The notes under the pieces: generated by a model
What the model was told of the DNA's origin: nothing
What the model saw: only the letters and a program-made list of their open reading frames with translations
Databases searched by the model: none
Shown: in pieces, positions 47,028 through 58,814 of the stretch
Layout of the letters: every line of letters begins with the position of its first letter
How positions within the stretch are numbered: the first letter of the stretch is position 1
Assembly (NCBI GenBank): GCA_022823665.1
Contig: JAJEHN010000025.1
Span: 124,001-188,000 of the forward strand
Reading direction: 5' to 3'
From: Thermoanaerobaculia bacterium
GTDB lineage: Bacteria; Acidobacteriota; Thermoanaerobaculia; Multivoradales; Multivoraceae
DNA: 64,000 bases
Made by a program: the position numbers and the translations under genes

Positions 47028-48007
47028 CCCAACACGACCATCACCAACACGACGACCATCACGGTCACCACCACGACCGACACGGCGACCCGCACCGCCA
47101 CGACGGCGGCGACGGGCACGAGCATTCGCCGCGCCGCGCCACATCCTGGTGGCGAGCCGGTCTGGCCGTGCTGGCGATCGTCGCGCTGGCCCGGACCGTC
47201 TTCGTCGTGCCGGAGACGGAAAGCGCCATCGTCACCCGCTTCGGCAAACCGGTCCGCACGATCGAGGATCCGGGCCTCAAGCTGAAGTGGCCGATCGACC
47301 GGCGGCTCCGCTTCGACAACCGGGTGCTCCTCTACGATCCGGCGCCGGCCGAGTTCCTGACCCAGGACAAGAAGAACCTGGTCGTCGACACCGCTGTCGT
47401 CTGGCGGATCGCCGACCCGGCGCGCTTCCTGGAGACGATCGGCGACATCTCCGGCGCCGAGATGCGGCTGCACGACGTGGTCTGGGCCGGCCTGGCGGCC
47501 GCGCTCGGCCGCACGGAACTCTCGCAGCTCGTCTCCACGAAGCCGAAGCATCTCCGCATCGAGGAGGTGTCGACCGAGGTCCGCGAGTCCGCGGTCGCCG
47601 TTTCCCTGCCCCAGCTCGGGGTCGAGATTCTCGAAGTCCAGCTCACCCGCCTGAGCTTCCCGGAGCAGAACCTGGAGTCCGTCTTCGCCCGCATGCGGGC
47701 GGAGCGCGAACGGATCGCCAAGGAGTACCGGGCCCAGGGCGAGGAACAGGCGATGATCATCCGCGCCGAAGCCGACCGGGACCGGGAGTTGATCCTCGCG
47801 GACGCCTACCGTGAGGCGGAGATCCTCCGCGGCCAGGGCGACGCCGAGGCGGCCGGCATCTACGGCGACGCCTACCGGCAGGACCCGTCGCTCTACCGCT
47901 TCCTGCGCACCCTGGAGTCCTACGAGTCGATCCTCGACGACCAGACGACGGTCATCCTGTCGGCGGACTCGGAGCTCCTCTCGCTACTGGGCGGAGGCTC
48001 CGAATGA
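47024..48007 (+). CDS. HflC-like SPFH protein with His-rich N-terminus
   Basis: 327 residues; the start overlaps the ATPase stop. The first 34 residues contain 14 His and many Asp, a strong metal-binding tail. A transmembrane helix (AGLAVLAIVALARTVFVV) leads into the SPFH domain: PETESAIVTRFGKPVRT, GLKLKWPIDRRLRFDNRVLLYD, FLTQDKKNLVVDTAVVWRI. ARMRAERERIAKEYRAQGEEQA then opens the coiled coil, as in HflC. In E. coli HflC works with HflK as a periplasmic cage around FtsH; no ftsH is present here. The stop overlaps the next start. Confidence 0.92.
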   Translation: MTQHDHHQHDDHHGHHHDRHGDPHRHDGGDGHEHSPRRATSWWRAGLAVLAIVALARTVFVVPETESAIVTRFGKPVRTIEDPGLKLKWPIDRRLRFDNRVLLYDPAPAEFLTQDKKNLVVDTAVVWRIADPARFLETIGDISGAEMRLHDVVWAGLAAALGRTELSQLVSTKPKHLRIEEVSTEVRESAVAVSLPQLGVEILEVQLTRLSFPEQNLESVFARMRAERERIAKEYRAQGEEQAMIIRAEADRDRELILADAYREAEILRGQGDAEAAGIYGDAYRQDPSLYRFLRTLESYESILDDQTTVILSADSELLSLLGGGSE

Positions 48008-48936
48008 GACGTCGCGCCATCCCGGCCGCGGCGCTGACCCTGGCGCTCATGTGGCTGGCCTGGGGCGTCTACTTCGTCGCGCCCGACGAGGAGGCCGTGG
48101 TCCGCGTTCTCGGTCGGGCGAGCGCGACTCCGGCGGGACCGGGTCTGCACTGGAACTGGCCGCGGCCCGTCGGCCGGGTGGACAAGCTGAAGGTGCGCGA
48201 AGCCAAGCGGTTGACGCTCGGCTTCGCGGCGGCCGACCGCGTGCTCGGCGGCGACGCGACGCCGGCCGAGGCCCGCTGGTTGACCGGCGACCGCAACGTC
48301 GTCCACGTGCGGCTCGTCGTGCTCTACGCGATCCACGATCCGCTCGCCTACTCGCTGCGCTTCGCGGAGGTCGAGTCGCTACTCGAGGCGAGTGGCCGCA
48401 GCGCCCTGCTCGAGGTGGTCGCCGGCATGGGCGTCGACGAGCTGCTGACCACCGGCAAGGTGGCGGTGCAGCAGAGCGTGCAGGCCGCTTCCCAGGAGCT
48501 GTTCGACCGCTTCGGGACCGGCGTGACCGTCCTGTCCGCGAGCCTCGAGGGAGTGAGTCCGCCGAGCCTCGTCCGGGAGGCGTTCAACGACGTCGCCAGC
48601 GCGCGCGAGGACCGCGACCGCCTGGTCCGCGAGGCGGAGAGCTACCGCAACGAGGTCGTTCCGGTGGCGCGCGGCGAGGCCCGCGCGCTCGTCGCCGTGG
48701 CCGAGAGCTTCCGCACCGCCGAAGTCGAACGGGCGACCGGCGAGGCCGACCGGTTCCGGTCGATCGTGAACGCCGACCAGAGTGCGCGTGCCGAGATCCG
48801 CACGCGCACCTATCTCGAGACGATGGAGCGGGTCCTTCCCCGGATGCGCAAGACGATCCTCGAGCCCGGCCAGAGCACGATCGACATCGATTTCCTCCGC
48901 CGCGAGCTGACGCCCGGGTCGAACGGCCGGCCGTGA
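48004..48936 (+). CDS. HflK-like SPFH protein
   Basis: 310 residues, starting inside the previous stop (ATGA). One N-terminal helix (ALTLALMWLAWGVYFVA) is followed by PDEEAVVRVLGRASATPAGPGLHWNWPRPVGRVDK and WLTGDRNVVHVRLVVLYAI, the HflK-type SPFH core. A coiled coil rich in Arg, Glu and Ala (about 190-270) and the tail STIDIDFLRREL complete it. It is the third SPFH unit of the operon and is homologous to the C-terminus of the ATPase fusion. It presumably co-assembles with them in the membrane. Confidence 0.92.
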   Translation: MRRRAIPAAALTLALMWLAWGVYFVAPDEEAVVRVLGRASATPAGPGLHWNWPRPVGRVDKLKVREAKRLTLGFAAADRVLGGDATPAEARWLTGDRNVVHVRLVVLYAIHDPLAYSLRFAEVESLLEASGRSALLEVVAGMGVDELLTTGKVAVQQSVQAASQELFDRFGTGVTVLSASLEGVSPPSLVREAFNDVASAREDRDRLVREAESYRNEVVPVARGEARALVAVAESFRTAEVERATGEADRFRSIVNADQSARAEIRTRTYLETMERVLPRMRKTILEPGQSTIDIDFLRRELTPGSNGRP

Positions 48937-48938
48937 GG

Positions 48939-49412
48939 ATGAGCCGTAACCTCGGCGCGACGGCGCTGACCGTCGTCGTGCTCGCGGCCGGCCTGGTCGT
49001 GGCGCTGCGCGATCGGCTGCCGGAGCGCGGCGAGGATGCGAGCGATCCCAGCGACGTCTTCTGGGAGATGGTCGACGCCAGCCGTGAAGGCGCGGCGGAT
49101 ACCTATCTCGATCTCTTCGCCGGCGATGTGCGCGAGCAACTGGAGGCCGTGCGCGACGAGATGGGGGATGCCGCCTTCGAGCAGTACCTCCGCCAGCGCA
49201 TCGCCGGCCTCAAGGGGGTCGCCGTAACCGGCAGGGAAGACCTTGGCGAGATCGTGCGCCTGGAGGTCGAGTACGTCCGCGAGGCGAGCTATGAGACGCA
49301 GTCCCTGGACGTTCGAGCGACTCGGGGGCGCTGGCGCATCTTCAGGCTCGGGCCGACGCACGAGCGCCAGCCGCCGGTTCCCTACGGCACGCCCGTCGGC
49401 CCCGCCGACTGA
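48939..49412 (+). CDS. Membrane-anchored small protein, possibly NTF2-like
   Basis: 157 residues from ATG 48939; GTG 48933, overlapping the previous stop, is an alternative. An N-terminal anchor (ALTVVVLAAGLVVAL) is followed by a compact soluble domain: DVFWEMVDASREGAADTYLDLFAGDVREQLEAV, then GKVAVTGREDLGEIVRLEVEYV-like strands and GRWRIFRLGP. The helix-then-strand order is reminiscent of NTF2/DUF4878 lipoprotein folds, but I am not sure of the family. Its position makes it part of the ATPase-SPFH operon. Confidence 0.8.
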   Translation: MSRNLGATALTVVVLAAGLVVALRDRLPERGEDASDPSDVFWEMVDASREGAADTYLDLFAGDVREQLEAVRDEMGDAAFEQYLRQRIAGLKGVAVTGREDLGEIVRLEVEYVREASYETQSLDVRATRGRWRIFRLGPTHERQPPVPYGTPVGPAD

Positions 49413-49430
49413 CGGCGGGAGGAAGGAACG

Positions 49431-50624
49431 ATGAGAAAGCTCGTCATCGCTCTGCTTGCGTTCTTGCGCCGGATCTCGCTGGCGGTGCGCAAGCTCCGCG
49501 GGCAGTCCGAGGACGACGTCGCCGCGCAGCGAGTCGTCACCGGCCGCACCTGGGACGAGTTCTGCGACACGCTGAAGGCCGCCGGCGCGTCGCTGAACTT
49601 CCCGGGGACGCCCCGTGACGCGTTCAACCAGGCCGAGGGCTACCGCTACCTGAGCCGGCTGGCCCGGGCCGGGCTCATGGCCTTCGTCGAGCACGCCGAC
49701 CCGCGGGCGCCGGTGCTTCACCGGGTCGCCAACGAGACGGTCAAGCTCGGCTCCGACAACCCGGACAACCACTACCTGACGGCCGCGCTCTCGGGCGCGT
49801 ACGAGTACCGGATCACCGGACGGCGCAACACGGTCGCCTACCTGGGCTTCGGCACCCAGGCCGGCCACTACGGCCAGGGCGGCGGCTTGCCGCCGACCGG
49901 CTACGTCGAGGCCGCGGAACTCGAGATGGACGGCGACGGGCGCTTCGAACTCGTCCTCAGTTGCGAACAGCAGGAAGGCAACTGGCTGCCGATGAAGCCC
50001 GGCACGGGAATGCTCATCGTGCGCCAGACCTTCCTCGACCGGCGCAGCGAGGTCCCGGCCGAACTGCACATCGAGCGGATCAACTGCACCCCGGAAGAGA
50101 AGCGACCCTCGCCGCTGACCCCGGGCCAGATCGACGAGGGGCTGCGCTCGGCCAGCACGCTGGTCGCCGGCGCCTCGCTGCTTTTCGCGAAGTGGGCACG
50201 CGACTTCCAGAAGCACTCGAACCAACTTCCCCGCTTCGACCAGGAGACATCGAACCAGGCCGGCGGCGACCCGAACATCGCCTACTACCACTCGCACTGG
50301 CGGCTAGCCGGGGACGAAGCGCTGGTCATCGAGGCTGTGCCGCCGGAGTGCGAGCACTGGAACTTCCAGCTCAACAACTACTGGATGGAGTCGCTGGACT
50401 ACCGCTACCACACGATCCACACGAACAAGCACCTCGCTCGGTACGAACCGGACGGTTCGGTGCGCCTGATCGTGGCCCACGAGGATCCCGGGCTCCCGAA
50501 CTGGCTCGACACTGCCGGTCACACCTCCGGGACCATGTCCTTCCGCTGGATCCGGGCCGAGGAGCACCCCGAGCCGGCGACCCGGGTCGTCAAACTGGCC
50601 GAGCTGTCGGCGCTTCGCCGCTGA
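49431..50624 (+). CDS. DUF1214 domain protein
   Basis: 397 residues, with an RBS (GGGAGGAAGG) upstream and a short hydrophobic, basic N-terminus (RKLVIALLAFLRRISL). Conserved blocks are SDNPDNHYLTAALSGAYEYRITG, PPECEHWNFQLNNYWMESLDYR and DPGLPNWLDTAGH. It is a homologue of the membrane-anchored protein at 15000-16286. The stop lies 2 bases before the start of a sulfotransferase gene, so translation is probably coupled. The molecular role of DUF1214 is not known. Confidence 0.88.
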   Translation: MRKLVIALLAFLRRISLAVRKLRGQSEDDVAAQRVVTGRTWDEFCDTLKAAGASLNFPGTPRDAFNQAEGYRYLSRLARAGLMAFVEHADPRAPVLHRVANETVKLGSDNPDNHYLTAALSGAYEYRITGRRNTVAYLGFGTQAGHYGQGGGLPPTGYVEAAELEMDGDGRFELVLSCEQQEGNWLPMKPGTGMLIVRQTFLDRRSEVPAELHIERINCTPEEKRPSPLTPGQIDEGLRSASTLVAGASLLFAKWARDFQKHSNQLPRFDQETSNQAGGDPNIAYYHSHWRLAGDEALVIEAVPPECEHWNFQLNNYWMESLDYRYHTIHTNKHLARYEPDGSVRLIVAHEDPGLPNWLDTAGHTSGTMSFRWIRAEEHPEPATRVVKLAELSALRR

Positions 50625-50626
50625 CG

Positions 50627-51886
50627 ATGCCGAAGCGGGTCGCCGAGACACCGACGGACTACGAACGGCCCTACCGGCCCCTCCCGGTCGCGCTCCTGAA
50701 CGCCGCCGGGCGAGCGGCAGGCCGCGTCGGGGTCGGCGGGCAGCTCGACGTCGACTCGATGGTCGCGAAGGCCCGGAGGAGAACCGGCCTGTCCAGCTTC
50801 GGCGACGAGTGGTTCATGGAACCCTTGTCGGTCCTCGTCCGCTCGATCAACGAGGAGGCCGACCTCACGCTCCTCGGCCGGCTGATCCAGCGGCGGCGGA
50901 TCGAGGGAGCGCTCGCGACGCGCCTGCGGGTCGAGGAACTCCTCCGGCGGCGGCCGGAGATCCGGGACATCGACCTCGGCCGGATCGTCGTGATCGCCGG
51001 CCTGCAGCGCACCGGCACGACCACGCTGCACCGGCTGATCGCTTCCCACCCCGAGATGCGCGCCGTCGCGGCCTGGGAAGGGCTGAACCCGCTGCCGCTG
51101 CCGCGGGAGGAGCCGGGCGATCCTCACGCCCGGATTCGCCAGGGCCTCATCGCGGAGCGGGCAATGGCCTACCTGGCGCCCGGCTTCTTCGCCGTCCATC
51201 CCGCCGAACACGACGCTCCGGAGGAGGACGTTCTGCTGCTCGACGTTTCCTTCATGAGCCAGTCGGCGGAGGCGACCATGCACGTGCCCACCTATGCCCG
51301 CTGGCTGGAGGGCCAGGACCATACGCGCGCGTACGAGGAGTTCCGTACCCTGCTTCAGGTCCTGCACTGGCAGCACCCGCGTCTCAACTGGGTGCTCAAG
51401 ACGCCGCATCACATGGAGTACCTGGACGTCGTTCTCGAGGTCTTCCCGACCGCCACGATCGTGCAGACGCACCGCGACCCGCTGAAGACGATTCCCTCCT
51501 TCTGCAGCATGGTCGCCCATGGCCGCGGCCTGTTCAGCGACCGCGTCGACCCGCGCGAGATCGGCTCGCACTGGCTGGCCAAGACGCGCCGCCTGGTCGA
51601 GTTGACCGCCCGCGTCCGCCAGGCGGCGGATCCGCGCCGCTTCGTCGACGTGTCCTACTACGACCTCGTCAACGATCCGATGGAGCAGTTGGGGAAGGTC
51701 TACGAGCGGGCGGGCATCACCTTCGGGCCGGACGCCAGGCAGGCGGCCGAGCGGACGGCGAGCCGCAACGTGCAGCATCGCTACGGACGCCACGTCTACG
51801 ATGCGGGTAGCTTCGGCCTGACCCGGGAGACGATCGAGAACAGCATGGCGGCCTACCGGCAGCGGCACGGCATTCCCATCGAGTAG
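50627..51886 (+). CDS. Sulfotransferase family protein
   Basis: 419 residues from ATG 50627. The PAPS loop is IVVIAGLQRTGTTTLHRLIASHP near residue 125, followed by VAAWEGLNPLPLP, VLKTPHHMEYLDVVLEVFP and the 3'-phosphate-binding block ATIVQTHRDPLKTIPS. C-terminal helices contain RFVDVSYYDLVNDPM. It resembles the sulfotransferases of marine and actinobacterial lipid clusters more than carbohydrate enzymes. It is in tandem with DUF1214 upstream and two SDR genes downstream, which suggests modification of a hydroxylated lipid or isoprenoid. Confidence 0.93.
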   Translation: MPKRVAETPTDYERPYRPLPVALLNAAGRAAGRVGVGGQLDVDSMVAKARRRTGLSSFGDEWFMEPLSVLVRSINEEADLTLLGRLIQRRRIEGALATRLRVEELLRRRPEIRDIDLGRIVVIAGLQRTGTTTLHRLIASHPEMRAVAAWEGLNPLPLPREEPGDPHARIRQGLIAERAMAYLAPGFFAVHPAEHDAPEEDVLLLDVSFMSQSAEATMHVPTYARWLEGQDHTRAYEEFRTLLQVLHWQHPRLNWVLKTPHHMEYLDVVLEVFPTATIVQTHRDPLKTIPSFCSMVAHGRGLFSDRVDPREIGSHWLAKTRRLVELTARVRQAADPRRFVDVSYYDLVNDPMEQLGKVYERAGITFGPDARQAAERTASRNVQHRYGRHVYDAGSFGLTRETIENSMAAYRQRHGIPIE

Positions 51887-51914
51887 ATAGAACGAGCAGA
51901 GGAGACACCGAAAC

Positions 51915-52940
51915 GTGAAGAGGCTCTTCAAGGTCCTGCGCAAGGCGGTCAGGGACCGTGCCGCCGAGCCGACGGAGATCGAGCCTCCTGCCGATTCCGT
52001 GCGGATCGACGGCAAGACGTGCCTCGTGACGGGCTCCAACAGCGGGCTCGGCAAGGCCGTCGCCATCGACCTGGCGAGGCGCGGCGGCCGCGTCCTGATG
52101 GCCTGCCGCGGCGGCCACCCCGACGCGGGCGAAAAGGTCCGGGCCGCCTCCGGCTCCGACCGGGTCGAGATGCTGCGCGTCGATCTCTCGGATATGCGTT
52201 CGGTCCACCAGCTCTGCGACGAGTTGAGCGACCGGGAAACGACGATCGACATCGCCGTCCTCAACGCCGGTGTCGTGCCGCGGCGCGCGCGCCGGACGCC
52301 GCAGGGCTTCGAGCTCATGTTCGCGGTCCACTTTCTGGCCAACCGCGTCCTCGTCGACCGCTGGCTGAAGGACGGCACGGTGCGTCCGGCCGCGAGGCTC
52401 GAGGATTCGCCCCGCATCGTCCTCGTCTCATCCGACGCCCACCGCTCCGCCGAACCGGTCGACTTCGACCGTCTTGGCGCCTTCGTCGACTACGGCGTCC
52501 GGGACGGGATCAAGCACTACGGCGCAAGCAAGCTCGTCGTCTGCACCTACGCGACCGAACTCTCGCGCCGCCTGAACCGCGGCGGCGAAGGGCACGTCGC
52601 CGTGCACTCGCTCTGCCCCGGCCCCGTCAACACCGCCATCGCGCGGGACGCGCCGTGGTTCCTGAAGCCTCTGGTGGCGCCCATGATGAAGGTCTTCTTC
52701 CTGACACCCCACAAGGCCGCGAGGCCCGTCAGCTACCTCTGCTGCGCCGGCGACGCCGGCCAGCGAAGCGGCATCTACCTGCACATGCTGCGCGAGAAGC
52801 GCCCGTCCGAGCACGCCACGAACCCGGCCAACGGCGCCAGGTTGTGGGAGGCCAGCGAGAAGCTGCTCGAGACGCAGGCGCCGCCGAAACCGGGTACGCC
52901 GGCGCTCCCGCCGGCATCCGGCGCGAAGCGCCGGCTCTGA
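51915..52940 (+). CDS. SDR family NAD(P)-dependent oxidoreductase
   Basis: 341 residues from GTG 51915, preceded by GAGGAGA. Cofactor loop TCLVTGSNSGLGKAVAIDLA, the LNAG motif (VLNAGVVP) and an intact YGASK catalytic pair (KHYGASKLVV). It resembles retinol dehydrogenase and protochlorophyllide reductase-like SDRs. The last 15 residues (TPALPPASGAKRRL) are encoded by a copy of the dispersed palindromic repeat, so the C-terminus has been replaced or extended by repeat DNA. Confidence 0.92.
   Translation: MKRLFKVLRKAVRDRAAEPTEIEPPADSVRIDGKTCLVTGSNSGLGKAVAIDLARRGGRVLMACRGGHPDAGEKVRAASGSDRVEMLRVDLSDMRSVHQLCDELSDRETTIDIAVLNAGVVPRRARRTPQGFELMFAVHFLANRVLVDRWLKDGTVRPAARLEDSPRIVLVSSDAHRSAEPVDFDRLGAFVDYGVRDGIKHYGASKLVVCTYATELSRRLNRGGEGHVAVHSLCPGPVNTAIARDAPWFLKPLVAPMMKVFFLTPHKAARPVSYLCCAGDAGQRSGIYLHMLREKRPSEHATNPANGARLWEASEKLLETQAPPKPGTPALPPASGAKRRL
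52890..52934 (+). repeat. Palindromic repeat inside the 3' end of a coding sequence (copy 7)
   Basis: A diverged head CCGGGTACGC, hairpin GCCGGCG-CTCC-CGCCGGC, the linker CAT and the second hairpin CCGGCGC-GAA-GCGCCGG. It is the same two-hairpin order as copy 1 but translated as the C-terminus of the SDR gene. Confidence 0.75.
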
Positions 52941-52968
52941 AGGTCCAGCGGCGCCCATCACCAAGCCG

Positions 52969-54021
52969 ATGTCCTATCGACCCGGATCCGGCCTCTCGAA
53001 GGCCTTCCACCACTTGTGGGAGCTCTGCGCGCGCAAGCCGATGGCCGAACGGGTCGACATGTCGGGCAGAAGAGTGATCGTCACCGGCGCGACGCCCGGG
53101 TCGATCGGCTACCAGGTCGCCAGAACGTTGGCTGTCTGGGGCGCCGAAGTCGCGGTCACCTGCCCGCGCGACAGCGAGGCCGCCAAAGAGGCCCTGCTGC
53201 GGGATCTGCGGGACACCGGGCAGCGATCGAACGGAATCGAGGCCCACCGGCTCGATCTCGCCGACGCCGGCAGTGTCGCCGAATTCGCCACCCGGTACCG
53301 GGAGAGGTCCGGCGGCCGCCTGGACGTGCTGATCAACAACGCCGGCATCCTCCGCGACGTGCTCTGGCGCTGGCGCGAGCGCAGGGTCTCCGCCGACGGC
53401 TTCGAGATCCACTGGCGCACCAACTACCTCGGGACCTTTCACCTGACGCGCCTCTTGCTGCCGATGCTGCTCGAGTCCGGCCGGCGCAGCGGCGACGCAC
53501 GGGTAGTCAACGTCTCGTCGCACCAGCACGACAAGGGCAGCAACGACCGCCTCTTCGAGGCCCCGGGCAGGTTGGACTCCTGGACCGCCTACGGCCAGTC
53601 CAAGCTGGCCCTGATCCACCATGCGTTCGAGTTGCAGCGCCGCTACGCGGCGGACGGCAACCTCAGATCGGCCGCCCTGCATCCGGGCTCCGCCTACTCG
53701 AACATGACTTTCGGCTGGCAGGACGAACCACGGTTGCTCAGGCGGATGAAGCGCCTGGCCACGCCGCTCGCGCCGCTGATCCTGCTGACGCCGGCGCAGG
53801 CCGCCCAGACCACGATCCACTGCGCCACGGATCCTCGCCTGGAGGGCGGCCACTACCATGAACGTTGCGCCAGGGCCGAACCCATCCCGGACGCCAGGGA
53901 CGAAGCGGCGTCACGACGCCTCTGGGAAGAATCGGACCGATGGTTCCGGTCGCTCGGGGAGGAACAGGCAGGAACAGGAGGCCCCAGATGTTCAAGCACG
54001 CCATCGATTCCGAACCGGTAG
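52969..54021 (+). CDS. SDR family oxidoreductase (retinol-dehydrogenase-like)
   Basis: 350 residues. Cofactor loop VIVTGATPGSIGYQVARTLA, NNAG (VLINNAGILRD) and catalytic YGQSK (TAYGQSKLALIHHAFELQ) are intact. The C-terminal 100 residues are longer than in minimal SDRs and include PAQAAQTTIHCATDP and GGHYHERCARAEP, which is typical of the retinol dehydrogenase/WWOX-like group acting on hydrophobic alcohols. Its 3' end overlaps the start of the SRPBCC gene by 34 bases, so the two are linked. Confidence 0.92.
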   Translation: MSYRPGSGLSKAFHHLWELCARKPMAERVDMSGRRVIVTGATPGSIGYQVARTLAVWGAEVAVTCPRDSEAAKEALLRDLRDTGQRSNGIEAHRLDLADAGSVAEFATRYRERSGGRLDVLINNAGILRDVLWRWRERRVSADGFEIHWRTNYLGTFHLTRLLLPMLLESGRRSGDARVVNVSSHQHDKGSNDRLFEAPGRLDSWTAYGQSKLALIHHAFELQRRYAADGNLRSAALHPGSAYSNMTFGWQDEPRLLRRMKRLATPLAPLILLTPAQAAQTTIHCATDPRLEGGHYHERCARAEPIPDARDEAASRRLWEESDRWFRSLGEEQAGTGGPRCSSTPSIPNR

Positions 54022-55526
54022 AAATCGACGCCCCCATCGAGGTGGCCTGGGACCTCCTCGTCGATCTCGACCGCTACCACGAGTGGAATCCCTTCGCCCG
54101 GACCTACAGGAAGACCGATGTACGCGTCGGCTCCACCATCCACTTCGACGTCAAGCTGGACCGCTACAACCGGAAGCAGACCGAGCGCATCGCGATCGTC
54201 GAACCGCCGACCCGTCTGGCCTGGACCACGAACGTCGCCCTCGGGCTCGTCAAGGCGCTGCGCGTACAGCGACTCGAGAGGCGAAGCGAGACGAGCTGCA
54301 CCTACTTCAACACCGACACCCTCGAAGGGCCGCTGGCCCCGGTGGCCCGGCTCCTGTTCGGCGGCGCCATGCACCGCGGCTTCGCAGCCGTCGGCAGGGC
54401 CCTCAAGGAGACGGCGGAGAAGCAGGTGCCGACTACACGGACCCAGTCGAGCCCGCTGAGAACCTTCGCTCCTGACGAGAACATCCAACGAGGACTCGTC
54501 TCGACAACGAGCCGCGTGATCGGCAACTACGAGGACGACGGTCTTGCAGTCGCGCTGACCTTTCCGGGCACCGACATCAGAGCTCGACTCTTCGAAGGAT
54601 CAGCTTCCCGCACGAGCTTCGTCGTGTCCTTCAGGACACCGGAATTGGACAAGGACAAGACCATCGTCTTCCCTGACTACTCGCCCCATCTTGCGGCTGT
54701 GGCGGCCTGCATGGCCGTCCTCTTCGGCAAGAGATTCGACGTGCACGGACTCACCGAGGAGCATGGGCGCTTCAGAACACCGGATATCTCACCGTACGTG
54801 ACACTATGTGATCCCCAGTTGAGCTTCAACTCCCACCGGCCGAGAAAGGCGTTTCCCGTCAAGCTCGAACTTCAGGAGTTCAGCGCAGTGTCGTCGCTCT
54901 TCAGTCCCGACGAGGACGCGGAAACTGCGGCGAGGAGCCTGCTCACCGCCGCGACATTCTACATGCGAGCATTACAGGGTGCTGAACGTGAGCCCGAAGT
55001 CGCGTATCTCCTTCTGATCAGCGCTGGAGAAGTCCTAGCAGGACTCTACCCTAAGGCCGCCCTCCACGAAAGAACTCAAGGGCATCTTTCCCTGATCCGG
55101 AAGCATGTTCCTGACGGGGGCAAAGTTGCAAAGGACATGGAGCACCAACTGAGGGGTATCCGCCGTAGCTTCGTCACCACACTCACGTCGTTGCTGGACT
55201 CAGATTTCTTCGACTCACAGGACGACCCGCCCTTCTACAACCTCAACGTGGAGGGAATAGGGAAGGCCATCGGCAGCGCCTACGATCTTCGTAGTGTCTA
55301 CCTGCACTCGGGCGCACCGTTCGGCAACGCAGTAACTACTGGCTATCCGTACAGCTTCATTCCCGGAGAGTTGAAGCAAGGGAACAGGAAACTGCGAGAG
55401 GCGACGAAGCACGCACCGACGTTTGTCGGAATGGAACGGGTGATCCGGTACGCGATCCTCAGGTGCATGGAGAATCACGACTTACTGGGGGCCCGGAGTC
55501 CGACGCAAGTCGAGTCGTCAGACTGA
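53988..55526 (+). CDS. SRPBCC domain joined in frame to an ApeA-like HEPN protein
   Basis: 512 residues from ATG 53988. Residues 1-145 are an SRPBCC (polyketide cyclase/START-like) domain: EPVEIDAPIEVAWDLLVDLDRYHEWNPF, RLAWTTNVAL, ending GRALKETAEKQ, which is already a full-length domain. From about 54425 the base composition and codon use change. The rest is an unrelated protein whose last 170 residues include AYLLLISAGEVLAGL and AYDLRSVYLHSG. Here R435 and H440 form the R-x4-H motif of Apea-like HEPN ribonucleases. In-frame GTG codons at 54426 and 54516 could start a separate HEPN protein. The junction is probably the edge of the defence island. Confidence 0.75.
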   Translation: MFKHAIDSEPVEIDAPIEVAWDLLVDLDRYHEWNPFARTYRKTDVRVGSTIHFDVKLDRYNRKQTERIAIVEPPTRLAWTTNVALGLVKALRVQRLERRSETSCTYFNTDTLEGPLAPVARLLFGGAMHRGFAAVGRALKETAEKQVPTTRTQSSPLRTFAPDENIQRGLVSTTSRVIGNYEDDGLAVALTFPGTDIRARLFEGSASRTSFVVSFRTPELDKDKTIVFPDYSPHLAAVAACMAVLFGKRFDVHGLTEEHGRFRTPDISPYVTLCDPQLSFNSHRPRKAFPVKLELQEFSAVSSLFSPDEDAETAARSLLTAATFYMRALQGAEREPEVAYLLLISAGEVLAGLYPKAALHERTQGHLSLIRKHVPDGGKVAKDMEHQLRGIRRSFVTTLTSLLDSDFFDSQDDPPFYNLNVEGIGKAIGSAYDLRSVYLHSGAPFGNAVTTGYPYSFIPGELKQGNRKLREATKHAPTFVGMERVIRYAILRCMENHDLLGARSPTQVESSD

Positions 55527-55661
55527 TTCGGCCTGAGCACCACGGCTCGGCGGCTCGACTACAGAGTGGACGCCTCAGGCGTGTAGTCCCTATACGAGAT
55601 GCCCATTGAGTTCCAGAGCCAGAATGGGTGCATAGGACTCCAGGTCCCGAGCGACGGTGAG

Positions 55662-58810
<3,149 letters not shown>

Positions 58811-58814
<4 letters not shown>

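Noticed and set aside
53860..54470. A tRNA or attachment site at the left edge of the defence island
   Set aside because: The island begins inside a protein-coding frame; no tRNA fold or direct repeat was found near either edge.
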